Positions 1-15,177 of a stretch of DNA of 64,000 nt are shown here, piece after piece; positions within the stretch are counted from its first letter, which is position 1, and each line of letters opens with the position of its first letter. The notes under the pieces were generated by a model, which worked only from the letters and a program-made list of their open reading frames with translations, was not told the DNA's origin and searched no databases. The translations under genes were made by a program, and so were the position numbers. This DNA is from Escarpia spicata (taxonomy: Eukaryota > Annelida > Polychaeta > Sabellida > Siboglinidae), in assembly GCA_963995525.1 (NCBI GenBank), contig OZ023217.1:434001-498000 (forward strand), read 5' to 3'.

Positions 1-3000
1 CCCACAACTGATCAACGGACCATTGATGTAATCTCAACAATAACAGGATACACTTGTAACATTGTGAAGAATCAATATAAACCCATATATCACCCACAAC
101 TGATCAACGGACCATTGATGTAATCTCAACAATAACAGGATATACTTGTAACATTGTGAAGAATCAATATAAACCCATATATCACCCACAACTGATCAAC
201 GGACCATTGATGTAATCTCAACAATAACAGGATACACTTGTAACATTGTGAAGAATCAATATAAACCCATATATCACCCACAACTGATCAACGGACCATT
301 GATGTAATCTCAACAATAACAGGATATACTTGTAAAATTGTGAAGAATCAATATAAACCCATATATCACCCACAACTGATCAACGGACCATTGATGTAAT
401 CTCAACAATAACAGGATACACTTGTAACATTGTGAAGAATCAATATAAACCCATATATCACCCACAACTGATCAACGGACCATTAATGTAATCTCAACAA
501 TAACAGGATACACTTGTAACATTGTGAAGAATCAATATAAACCCATATATCACCCATAACTGATCAACGGACCATTGATGTAATCTCAACAACAACAGGA
601 TATACTTTTAACGTTGTGAAGAATCAATATAAACCCATATATCACCCACAACTGATCAACGGATCATTGATGTAATCTCAACAATAACAGGATATACTTG
701 TAACATTGTGAAGAATCAATATAAACCCATATATCACCCACAACTGATCAACGGACCATTGATGTAATCTCAACAACAACAGGATACACTTGTAACATTG
801 TGAAGAATCAATATAAACCCATATATCACCCACAACTGATCAACGGACCATTTATGTAATCTCAACAATAGCAGGATACACTTGTAACATTGTGAAGAAT
901 CAATATAAACCCATATATCACCCACAACTGATCAACGGACCATTGATGTAATCTCAACAACAACAGGATACACTTGTAACATTGTGAAGAATCAATATAA
1001 ACCCATATATCACCCATAACTGATCAATGGACCATTGATGTAATCTCAACAACAACAGGATACACTTGTAACATTGTGAAGAATCAATATAAACCCATAT
1101 ATCACCCACAACTGATCAATGGACCATTGATGTAATCTCAACAATAGCAGGATACACTTGTAACATTGTGAAGAATCAATATAAACCCATATATCACCCA
1201 CAACTGATCAATGGACCATTGATGTAATCTCAACAACAACAGGATACACTTGTAACATTGTGAAGAATCAATATAAACCCATATATCACCCACAACTGAT
1301 CAATGGACCATTGATGTAATCTCAACAATAGCAGGATACACTTGTAACATTGTGAAGAATCAATATAAACCCATATATCACCCACAACTGATCAACGGAC
1401 CATTGATGTAATCTCAACAATAACAGGATACACTTGTAACATTGTGAAGAATCAATATAAACCCATATATCACCCACAATTGATCAATGGACCATTGCTG
1501 TAATCTCAACAATAACAGGATACACTTGTAACATTGTGAAGAATCAATATAAACCCATATATCACCCACAACTGATCAACGGACCATTGATGTAATCTCA
1601 ACAATAGCAGGATACACTTGTAACATTGTGAAGAATCAATATAAACCCATATATCACCCACAACTGATCAATGGACCATTGATGTAATCTCAACAATAGC
1701 AGGATACACTTGTAACATTGTGAAGAATCAATATAAACCCATATATCACCCACAACTGATCAACGGACCATTGATGTAATCTCAACAACAACAGGATACA
1801 CTTGTAACATTGTGAAGAATCAATATAAACGTATATATCACCCACAACTGATCAATGGACCATTGATGTAATCTCAACAATAGCAGGATACACTTGTAAC
1901 ATTGTGAAGAATCAATATAAACCCATATATCACCCACAACTGATCAACGGACCATTGATGTAATCTCAACAATAACAGGATACACTTGTAACATTGTGAA
2001 GAATCAATATAAACCCATATATCACCCATAACTGATCAACGGACCATTGATGTAATCTCAACAATAACAGGATATACTTGTAACATTGTGAAGAATCAAT
2101 ATAAACCCATATATCACCCACAACTGATCAACGGACCATTGATGTAATCTCAACAACAACAGGATACACTTGTAACATTGTGAAGAATCAATATAAACCC
2201 ATATATCACCCACAACTGATCAACGGACCATTTATGTAATCTCAACAATAGCAGGATACACTTGTAACATTGTGAAGAATCAATATAAACCCATATATCA
2301 CCCACAACTGATCAACGGACCATTGATGTAATCTCAACAACAACAGGATACACTTGTAACATTGTGAAGAATCAATATAAACCCATATATCACCCACAAC
2401 TGATCAATGGACCATTGATGTAATCTCAACAATAGCAGGATACACTTGTAACATTGTGAAGAATCAATATAAACCCATCTATCACCCACAACTGATCAAT
2501 GGACCATTGATGTAATCTCAACAATAGCAGGATACACTTGTAACATTGTGAAGAATCAATATAAACCCATATATCACCCACAACTGATAAACGGACCATT
2601 GATGTAATCTCAACAATAGCAGGATACACTTGTAACATTGTGAAGAATCAATATAAACCCATATATCACCCACAACTGATCAACGGATCATTGATGTAAT
2701 CTCAACAACAACAGGATATACTTGTAACATTGTGAAGAATCAATATAAACCCATATATCACCCACAACTGATCAACGGACCATTGATGTAATCTCAACAA
2801 TAACAGGATACACTTGTAACATTGTGAAGAATCAATATAAACCCATATATCACCCACAACTGATCAACGGACAATTGATGTAATCTCAACAATAACAGGA
2901 TATACTTGTAACATTGTGAAGAATCAATATAAACCCATATATCACCCACAACTGATCAACGGACCATTGATGTAATCTCAACAATAACAGGATACACTTG

Positions 3001-6000
3001 TAACATTGTGAAGAATCAATATAAACCCATATATCACCCACAACTGATCAACGGACCATTAATGTAATCTCAACAATAACAGGATACACTTGTAACATTG
3101 TGAAGAATCAATATAAACCCATATATCACCCACAACTGATCAACGGACCATTGATGTAATCTCAACAATAACAGGATACACTTGTAACATTGTGAAGAAT
3201 CAATATAAACCCATATATCACCCACAACTGATCAATGGACCATTGATGTCATCTCAACAACAACAGGATACACTTGTAACATTGTGAAGAATCAATATAA
3301 ACCCATATATCACCCACAACTAATCAACGGACCATTGATGTAATCTCAACAAATGGATACACTTGTAACATTGTGAAGAATCAATATAAACCCATATATC
3401 ACCCACAACTGATCAATGGACCATTGATGTAATCTCAACAATAGCAGGATACACTTGTAACATTGTGAAGAATCAATATAAACCCATATATCACCCACAA
3501 CTGATCAACGGACCATTGATGTAATCTCAACAATAACAGGATACACTTGTAACATTGTGAAGAATCAATATAAACCCATATATCACCCACAATTGATCAA
3601 TGGACCATTGCTGTAATCTCAACAATAACAGGATACACTTGTAACATTGTGAAGAATCAATATAAACCCATATATCACCCACAACTGATCAACGGACCAT
3701 TGATGTAATCTCAACAATAGCAGGATACACTTGTAACATTGTGAAGAATCAATATAAACCCATATATCACCCACAACTGATCAATGGACCATTGATGTAA
3801 TCTCAACAATAGCAGGATACACTTGTAACATTGTGAAGAATCAATATAAACCCATATATCACCCACAACTGATCAACGGACCATTGATGTAATCTCAACA
3901 ACAACAGGATACACTTGTAACATTGTGAAGAATCAATATAAACGTATATATCACCCACAACTGATCAATGGACCATTGATGTAATCTCAACAATAGCAGG
4001 ATACACTTGTAACATTGTGAAGAATCAATATAAACCCATATATCACCCACAACTGATCAACGGACCATTGATGTAATCTCAACAATAACAGGATACACTT
4101 GTAACATTGTGAAGAATCAATATAAACCCATATATCACCCATAACTGATCAACGGACCATTGATGTAATCTCAACAATAACAGGATATACTTGTAACATT
4201 GTGAAGAATCAATATAAACCCATATATCACCCACAACTGATCAACGGACCATTAATGTAATCTCAACAATAACAGGATACACTTGTAACATTGTGAAGAA
4301 TCAATATAAACCCATATATCACCCATAACTGATCAACGGACCATTGATGTAATCTCAACAACAACAGGATATACTTTTAACGTTGTGAAGAATCAATATA
4401 AACCCATATATCACCCACAACTGATCAACGGATCATTGATGTAATCTCAACAATAACAGGATATACTTGTAACATTGTGAAGAATCAATATAAACCCATA
4501 TATCACCCACAACTGATCAACGGACCATTGATGTAATCTCAACAACAACAGGATACACTTGTAACATTGTGAAGAATCAATATAAACCCATATATCACCC
4601 ACAACTGATCAACGGACCATTTATGTAATCTCAACAATAGCAGGATACACTTGTAACATTGTGAAGAATCAATATAAACCCATATATCACCCACAACTGA
4701 TCAACGGACCATTGATGTAATCTCAACAACAACAGGATACACTTGTAACATTGTGAAGAATCAATATAAACCCATATATCACCCATAACTGATCAATGGA
4801 CCATTGATGTAATCTCAACAATAGCAGGATACACTTGTAACATTGTGAAGAATCAATATAAACCCATATATCACCCACAACTGATCAATGGACCATTGAT
4901 GTAATCTCAACAATAGCAGGATACACTTGTAACATTGTGAAGAATCAATATAAACCCATATATCACCCACAACTGATCAATGGACCATTGATGTAATCTC
5001 AACAATAGCAGGATACACTTGTAACATTGTGAAGAATCAATATAAACCCATATATCACCCACAACTGTTCAATGGACCATTGATGTAATCTCAACAACAA
5101 CAGGATACACTTGTAACATTGTGAAGAATCAATATAAACCCATATATCACACACAACTGATCAACGGACCATTGATGTAATCTCAACAATAACAGGATAC
5201 ACTTGTAACATTGTGAAGAATCAATATAAACCCATATATCACCCACAACTGATCAACGGACCATTGATGTAATCTCAACAATAACAGGATACACTTGTAA
5301 CATTGTGAAGAATCAATATAAACCCATATATCACCCACAACTGATCAACGGACCATTGATGTAATCTCAACAATAGCAGGATACACTTGTAACATTGTGA
5401 AGAATCAATATAAACCCATATATCACCCACAACTGATCAATGGACCATTGATGTAATCTCAACAATAGCAGGATACACTTGTAACATTGTGAAGAATCAA
5501 TATAAACCCATATATCACCCACAACTGATCAATGGACCATTGATGTAATCTCAACAACAACAGGATACACTTGTAACATTGTGAAGAATCAATATAAACC
5601 CATATATCACCCACAACTGATCAATGGACCATTGATGTAATCTCAACAATAGCAGGATACACTTGTAACATTGTGAAGAATCAATATAAACCCATATATC
5701 ACCCACAACTGATCAACGGACCATTGATGTAATCTCAACAATAACAGGATACACTTGTAACATTGTGAAGAATCAATATAAACCCATATATCACCCACAA
5801 TTGATCAATGGACCATTGATGTAATCTCAACAATAACAGGATACACTTGTAACATTGTGAAGAATCAATATAAACCCATATATCACCCACAACTGATCAA
5901 CGGACCATTGATGTAATCTCAACAATAGCAGGATACACTTGTAACATTGTGAAGAATCAATATAAACCCATATATCACCCACAACTGATCAATGGACCAT

Positions 6001-9000
6001 TGATGTAATCTCAACAATAGCAGGATACACTTGTAACATTGTGAAGAATCAATATAAACCCATATATCACCCACAACTGATCAACGGACCATTGATGTAA
6101 TCTCAACAACAACAGGATACACTTGTAACATTGTGAAGAATCAATATAAACCCATATATCACCCATAACTGATCAATGGACCATTGATGTAATCTCAACA
6201 ATAGCAGGATACACTTGTAACATTGTGAAGAATCAATATAAACCCATATATCACCCATAACTGATCAATGGACCATTGATGTAATCTCAACAATAGCAGG
6301 ATACACTTGTAACATTGTGAAGAATCAATATAAACCCATATATCACCCACAACTGATCAATGGACCATTGATGTAATCTCAACAATAGCAGGATACACTT
6401 GTAACATTGTGAAGAATCAATATAAACCAATATATCACCCACAACTGATCAATGGACCATTGATGTAATCTCAACAATAGCAGGATACACTTGTAACATT
6501 GTGAAGAATCAATATAAACCCATATATCACCCACAACTGTTCAATGGACCATTGATGTAATCTCAACAACAACAGGATACACTTGTAACATTGTGAAGAA
6601 TCAATATAAACCCATATATCACCCACAACTGATCAACGGACCATTGATGTAATCTCAACAATAACAGGATACACTTGTAACATTGTGAAGAATCAATATA
6701 AACCCATATATCACCCACAATTGATCAATGGACCATTGATGTAATCTCAACAATAACAGGATACACTTGTAACATTGTGAAGAATCAATATAAACCCATA
6801 TATCACCCACAACTGATCAACGGACCATTGATGTAATCTCAACAATAGCAGGATACACTTGTAACATTGTGAAGAATCAATATAAACCCATATATCACCC
6901 ACAACTGATCAATGGACCATTGATGTAATCTCAACAATAGCAGGATACACTTGTAACATTGTGAAGAATCAATATAAACCCATATATCACCCACAACTGA
7001 TCAACGGACCATTGATGTAATCTCAACAACAACAGGATACACTTGTAACATTGTGAAGAATCAATATAAACGTATATATCACCCACAACTGATCAATGGA
7101 CCATTGATGTAATCTCAACAATAACAGGATATACTTGTAACATTGTGAAGAATCAATATAAACCCATATATCACCCACAACTGATCAACGGACCATTGAT
7201 GTAATCTCAACAATAACAGGATACACTTGTAACATTGTGAAGAATCAATATAAACCCATATATCACCCACAACTGATCAACGGACCATTGATGTAATCTC
7301 AACAATAACAGGATATACTTGTAACATTGTGAAGAATCAATATAAACCCATATATCACCCACAACTGATCAACGGACCATTGATGTAATCTCAACAATAA
7401 CAGGATACACTTGTAACATTGTGAAGAATCAATATAAACCCATATATCACCCACAACTGATCAACGGACCATTGATGTAATCTCAACAATAACAGGATAT
7501 ACTTGTAAAATTGTGAAGAATCAATATAAACCCATATATCACCCACAACTGATCAACGGACCATTGATGTAATCTCAACAATAACAGGATACACTTGTAA
7601 CATTGTGAAGAATCAATATAAACCCATATATCACCCACAACTGATCAACGGACCATTAATGTAATCTCAACAATAACAGGATACACTTGTAACATTGTGA
7701 AGAATCAATATAAACCCATATATCACCCATAACTGATCAACGGACCATTGATGTAATCTCAACAACAACAGGATATACTTTTAACGTTGTGAAGAATCAA
7801 TATAAACCCATATATCACCCACAACTGATCAACGGATCATTGATGTAATCTCAACAATAACAGGATATACTTGTAACATTGTGAAGAATCAATATAAACC
7901 CATATATCACCCACAACTGATCAACGGACCATTGATGTAATCTCAACAACAACAGGATACACTTGTAACATTGTGAAGAATCAATATAAACCCATATATC
8001 ACCCACAACTGATCAACGGACCATTTATGTAATCTCAACAATAGCAGGATACACTTGTAACATTGTGAAGAATCAATATAAACCCATATATCACCCACAA
8101 CTGATCAACGGACCATTGATGTAATCTCAACAACAACAGGATACACTTGTAACATTGTGAAGAATCAATATAAACCCATATATCACCCATAACTGATCAA
8201 TGGACCATTGATGTAATCTCAACAACAACAGGATACACTTGTAACATTGTGAAGAATCAATATAAACCCATATATCACCCACAACTGATCAATGGACCAT
8301 TGATGTAATCTCAACAATAGCAGGATACACTTGTAACATTGTGAAGAATCAATATAAACCCATATATCACCCACAACTGATCAATGGACCATTGATGTAA
8401 TCTCAACAACAACAGGATACACTTGTAACATTGTGAAGAATCAATATAAACCCATATATCACCCACAACTGATCAATGGACCATTGATGTAATCTCAACA
8501 ATAGCAGGATACACTTGTAACATTGTGAAGAATCAATATAAACCCATATATCACCCACAACTGATCAACGGACCATTGATGTAATCTCAACAATAACAGG
8601 ATACACTTGTAACATTGTGAAGAATCAATATAAACCCATATATCACCCACAATTGATCAATGGACCATTGCTGTAATCTCAACAATAACAGGATACACTT
8701 GTAACATTGTGAAGAATCAATATAAACCCATATATCACCCACAACTGATCAACGGACCATTGATGTAATCTCAACAATAGCAGGATACACTTGTAACATT
8801 GTGAAGAATCAATATAAACCCATATATCACCCACAACTGATCAATGGACCATTGATGTAATCTCAACAATAGCAGGATACACTTGTAACATTGTGAAGAA
8901 TCAATATAAACCCATATATCACCCACAACTGATCAACGGACCATTGATGTAATCTCAACAACAACAGGATACACTTGTAACATTGTGAAGAATCAATATA

Positions 9001-12000
9001 AACGTATATATCACCCACAACTGATCAATGGACCATTGATGTAATCTCAACAATAGCAGGATACACTTGTAACATTGTGAAGAATCAATATAAACCCATA
9101 TATCACCCACAACTGATCAACGGACCATTGATGTAATCTCAACAATAACAGGATACACTTGTAACATTGTGAAGAATCAATATAAACCCATATATCACCC
9201 ATAACTGATCAACGGACCATTGATGTAATCTCAACAATAACAGGATATACTTGTAACATTGTGAAGAATCAATATAAACCCATATATCACCCACAACTGA
9301 TCAACGGACCATTGATGTAATCTCAACAACAACAGGATACACTTGTAACATTGTGAAGAATCAATATAAACCCATATATCACCCACAACTGATCAACGGA
9401 CCATTTATGTAATCTCAACAATAGCAGGATACACTTGTAACATTGTGAAGAATCAATATAAACCCATATATCACCCACAACTGATCAACGGACCATTGAT
9501 GTAATCTCAACAACAACAGGATACACTTGTAACATTGTGAAGAATCAATATAAACCCATATATCACCCACAACTGATCAATGGACCATTGATGTAATCTC
9601 AACAATAGCAGGATACACTTGTAACATTGTGAAGAATCAATATAAACCCATCTATCACCCACAACTGATCAATGGACCATTGATGTAATCTCAACAATAG
9701 CAGGATACACTTGTAACATTGTGAAGAATCAATATAAACCCATATATCACCCACAACTGATAAACGGACCATTGATGTAATCTCAACAATAGCAGGATAC
9801 ACTTGTAACATTGTGAAGAATCAATATAAACCCATATATCACCCACAACTGATCAACGGATCATTGATGTAATCTCAACAACAACAGGATATACTTGTAA
9901 CATTGTGAAGAATCAATATAAACCCATATATCACCCACAACTGATCAACGGACCATTGATGTAATCTCAACAATAACAGGATACACTTGTAACATTGTGA
10001 AGAATCAATATAAACCCATATATCACCCACAACTGATCAACGGACAATTGATGTAATCTCAACAATAACAGGATATACTTGTAACATTGTGAAGAATCAA
10101 TATAAACCCATATATCACCCACAACTGATCAACGGACCATTGATGTAATCTCAACAATAACAGGATACACTTGTAACATTGTGAAGAATCAATATAAACC
10201 CATATATCACCCACAACTGATCAACGGACCATTAATGTAATCTCAACAATAACAGGATACACTTGTAACATTGTGAAGAATCAATATAAACCCATATATC
10301 ACCCACAACTGATCAACGGACCATTGATGTAATCTCAACAATAACAGGATACACTTGTAACATTGTGAAGAATCAATATAAACCCATATATCACCCACAA
10401 CTGATCAATGGACCATTGATGTCATCTCAACAACAACAGGATACACTTGTAACATTGTGAAGAATCAATATAAACCCATATATCACCCACAACTAATCAA
10501 CGGACCATTGATGTAATCTCAACAAATGGATACACTTGTAACATTGTGAAGAATCAATATAAACCCATATATCACCCACAACTGATCAATGGACCATTGA
10601 TGTAATCTCAACAATAGCAGGATACACTTGTAACATTGTGAAGAATCAATATAAACCCATATATCACCCACAACTGATCAACGGACCATTGATGTAATCT
10701 CAACAATAACAGGATACACTTGTAACATTGTGAAGAATCAATATAAACCCATATATCACCCACAATTGATCAATGGACCATTGCTGTAATCTCAACAATA
10801 ACAGGATACACTTGTAACATTGTGAAGAATCAATATAAACCCATATATCACCCACAACTGATCAACGGACCATTGATGTAATCTCAACAATAGCAGGATA
10901 CACTTGTAACATTGTGAAGAATCAATATAAACCCATATATCACCCACAACTGATCAATGGACCATTGATGTAATCTCAACAATAGCAGGATACACTTGTA
11001 ACATTGTGAAGAATCAATATAAACCCATATATCACCCACAACTGATCAACGGACCATTGATGTAATCTCAACAACAACAGGATACACTTGTAACATTGTG
11101 AAGAATCAATATAAACGTATATATCACCCACAACTGATCAATGGACCATTGATGTAATCTCAACAATAGCAGGATACACTTGTAACATTGTGAAGAATCA
11201 ATATAAACCCATATATCACCCACAACTGATCAACGGACCATTGATGTAATCTCAACAATAACAGGATACACTTGTAACATTGTGAAGAATCAATATAAAC
11301 CCATATATCACCCATAACTGATCAACGGACCATTGATGTAATCTCAACAATAACAGGATATACTTGTAACATTGTGAAGAATCAATATAAACCCATATAT
11401 CACCCACAACTGATCAACGGACCATTGATGTAATCTCAACAACAACAGGATACACTTGTAACATTGTGAAGAATCAATATAAACCCATATATCACCCACA
11501 ACTGATCAACGGACCATTTATGTAATCTCAACAATAGCAGGATACACTTGTAACATTGTGAAGAATCAATATAAACCCATATATCACCCACAACTGATCA
11601 ACGGACCATTGATGTAATCTCAACAACAACAGGATACACTTGTAACATTGTGAAGAATCAATATAAACCCATATATCACCCACAACTGATCAATGGACCA
11701 TTGATGTAATCTCAACAATAGCAGGATACACTTGTAACATTGTGAAGAATCAATATAAACCCATCTATCACCCACAACTGATCAATGGACCATTGATGTA
11801 ATCTCAACAATAGCAGGATACACTTGTAACATTGTGAAGAATCAATATAAACCCATATATCACCCACAACTGATAAACGGACCATTGATGTAATCTCAAC
11901 AATAGCAGGATACACTTGTAACATTGTGAAGAATCAATATAAACCCATATATCACCCACAACTGATCAACGGATCATTGATGTAATCTCAACAACAACAG

Positions 12001-12874
12001 GATATACTTGTAACATTGTGAAGAATCAATATAAACCCATATATCACCCACAACTGATCAACGGACCATTGATGTAATCTCAACAATAACAGGATACACT
12101 TGTAACATTGTGAAGAATCAATATAAACCCATATATCACCCACAACTGATCAACGGACAATTGATGTAATCTCAACAATAACAGGATATACTTGTAACAT
12201 TGTGAAGAATCAATATAAACCCATATATCACCCACAACTGATCAACGGACCATTGATGTAATCTCAACAATAACAGGATACACTTGTAACATTGTGAAGA
12301 ATCAATATAAACCCATATATCACCCACAACTGATCAACGGACCATTAATGTAATCTCAACAATAACAGGATACACTTGTAACATTGTGAAGAATCAATAT
12401 AAACCCATATATCACCCACAACTGATCAACGGACCATTGATGTAATCTCAACAATAACAGGATACACTTGTAACATTGTGAAGAATCAATATAAACCCAT
12501 ATATCACCCACAACTGATCAATGGACCATTGATGTCATCTCAACAACAACAGGATACACTTGTAACATTGTGAAGAATCAATATAAACCCATATATCACC
12601 CACAACTAATCAACGGACCATTGATGTAATCTCAACAAATGGATACACTTGTAACATTGTGAAGAATCAATATAAACCCATATATCACCCACAACTGATC
12701 AATGGACCATTGATGTCATCTCAGCAATAGCAGGATACACTTGTAACATTGTGAAGAATCAATATAAACCCATATATCACCCACAACTGATCAATGGACC
12801 ATTGATGTAATCTCAACAACAACAGGATACACTTGTAACATTGTGAAGAATCAATATAAACCCATCTATCACCC
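1..12874. repeat. 92-bp satellite array, about 140 copies, with higher-order structure
   Basis: Unit of 92 bp beginning cccacaactgatcaacgg and ending acccatatatca, running from the left edge to about 12874. Copies differ at a few fixed positions: caataacag, caatagcag or caacaacag; acggacc or atggacc; cccatatatc or cgtatatatc. Variant order recurs at offsets of 7173 bp (78 units minus 3 bp) and 2113 bp (23 units minus 3 bp), both carrying the same 3-bp-shortened unit. It probably lies in the intron after the last visible SLC44 exon. The 70-aa ORFs it contains are incidental. Confidence 0.97.
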
Positions 12875-12936
12875 GGCACGAAAACTACAACAATGGGGAA
12901 TTCTGGAACTTTTTGAGGTACAAGAAAATACATTAA
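12875..12936. other. Short spacer between two arrays
   Basis: About 60 bp of non-repeated sequence separates the 92-bp and 35/37-bp arrays. No gene or signal is visible. Confidence 0.6.
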
Positions 12937-14805
12937 CCCACACAGACACACACCGACACACTCTTTCTAGTAGCATCCAGACACACACCGACACACACTC
13001 TTTCTAGTAGCATCCAGACACACACCAACACACTCTCTTTCTAGTAGCATCCAGACACACACCGACACACTCTTTCTAGTAGCATCCAGACACACACCGA
13101 TACACTCTTTCTAGTAGCATCCAGACACACACCGACACACACTCTTTCTAGTAGCATCCAGACACACACCGACACACTCTTTCTAGTAGCATCCAGACAC
13201 ACACCGACACACACTCTTTCTAGTAGCATCCAGACACACACCGACACACTCTCTTTCTAGTAGCATCCAGACACACACCGACACACTCTTTCTAGTAGCA
13301 TCCAGACACATACCAACACACTCTCTTTCTAGTAGCATGCAGACACACACCGACACACACTCTTTCTAGTAGTAGCATCCAGACACACACCGACACACAC
13401 TCTTTCTAGTAGCATGCAGACACACACCGACACACTCTTTCTAGTAGCATCCAGACACACACCAACACACTCTCTTTCTAGTAGCATGCAGACACACACC
13501 GACACACACTCTTTCTAGTAGCATCCAGACACACACCGACACACTCTTTCTAGTAGCATCCAGACACACACCGACACACACTCTTTCTAGTAGCATCCAG
13601 ACACACACCGACACACACTCTTTCTAATAGCATCCAGACACACACCGACACACTCTTTCTAGTAGCATCCAGACACACACCGACACACACTCTTTCTAGT
13701 AGCATCCAGACACACACCGACACACTCTTTCTAGTAGCATCCAGACACACACCAACACACTCTCTTTCTAGTAGCATCCAGACACACACCGACACACTCT
13801 TTCTAGTAGCATGCAGACACACACCGACACACACTCTTTCTAGTAGCATCCAGACACACACCAACACACTCTCTTTCTAGTAGCATCCAGACACACACCG
13901 ACACACTCTTTCTAGTAGCATGCAGACACACACATCGACACACTCTTTCTAGTAGCATCCAGACACACACCAACACACTCTCTTTCTAGTAGCATCCAGA
14001 CACACACCGACACACTCTTTCTAGTAGCATGCAGACACACACCGACACACACTCTTTCTAGTAGCATGCAGACACACACATCGACACACTCTTTCTAGTA
14101 GCATCCAGACACACATCGACACACTCTTTCTAGTAGCATGAAGACACACACTGACACACACTCTTTCTAGTAGCATGCAGACACACACCGACACACACTC
14201 TTTCTAGTAGTAGCATCCAGACACACACCGACACACACTCTTTCTAGTAGCATGCAGACACACACCGACACACTCTTTCTAGTAGCATCCAGACACACAC
14301 CAACACACTCTCTTTCTAGTAGCATGCAGACACACACCGACACACACTCTTTCTAGTAGCATCCAGACACACACCGACACACTCTTTCTAGTAGCATCCA
14401 GACACACACCGACACACACTCTTTCTAGTAGCATCCAGACACACACTGACACACACTCTTTCTAGTAGCATCCAGACACACACCGACACACACTCTTTCT
14501 AGTAGCATGAAGACACACACTGACACACACTCTTTCTAGTAGCATTCAGACACACACCGACACACACTCTTTCTAATAGCATGCAGACACACACCGACAC
14601 ACACTCTTTCTAGTAGCATCCAGACACACACCGACACACACTCTTTCTAGTAGCATGCAGACACACACCGACACACACTCTTTCTAGTAGCATGCAGACA
14701 CACACCAACACACTCTCTTTCTAGTAGCATCCAGACACACACCGACACACACTCTTTCTAGTAGCATGCAGACACACACCGACACATACTCTTTCTAGTA
14801 GCATG
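12937..14805. repeat. 35/37-bp CA-rich minisatellite, about 50 copies
   Basis: Unit ctttctagtagcatc followed by cagacacacaccgacacact. Length alternates between about 35 and 37 bp through an extra ac or ct, with occasional catgcag and doubled tagtag variants. The array ends sharply at the last tagtagcatgc near 14806. Short minus-strand ORFs (CVWMLLERVCVG-type) only mirror the repeat. Confidence 0.95.
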
Positions 14806-15092
14806 CACTATGACTTGCTGCTTCGCGTTAACAAACTTGTTACATAATCATTTTTGGATCAGGCAGCTAAGATTTCTGTTGTGTGTTTCTCTGGTATTTG
14901 AATGTACATAGTGTCGCAAATAAATTATGTACTTCCCTGCCATGTCATAAGAACGTTTAGGATTGGTTACATTTAACAGGGTTTGTCAGGTATGCCAGGG
15001 ATGCTAACAATCTACAATGATCAAGATAGTATTATATTATACGCTGTCTTTCTATAACAATCAAGACATGGCTGTGTTTGTTGTGAACTTAC
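14806..15092. other. Unique intronic sequence, no gene seen
   Basis: AT-rich sequence downstream (gene sense) of the last visible SLC44 exon. The minus strand was searched for the missing C-terminal exon and nothing resembling it was found. Confidence 0.6.
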
Positions 15093-15177
15093 GGAAACAG
15101 AGGAAGATTGTATCAACTGCCATATTGTAGACATTGAAGAAACTAGACGCGATAACGTACGTTCCAATCACAATGAT
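15093..15177 (-). CDS. SLC44A: SLC44 exon (last in window): final conserved helix
   Basis: An 85-bp exon, acceptor gtttcag and donor c|gtaagt. It encodes [18 protein letters not shown] then [10 protein letters not shown]. The usual continuation (LEDLERN-type tail) is not found between 1 and 15092, so the terminal exon lies to the left, behind the 92-bp satellite. Confidence 0.94.

Noticed and set aside
1..12874. Possible CRISPR array
   Set aside because: The repeat is contiguous 92-bp satellite with no unique spacers, in an animal genome.
2426..12951. Identical 70-codon minus ORFs in the 92-bp satellite
   Set aside because: The copies are identical because the array blocks are duplicated; no coding features.
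14806..15092. Candidate C-terminal SLC44 exon
   Set aside because: No sequence resembling the family tail follows an acceptor in the required phase.
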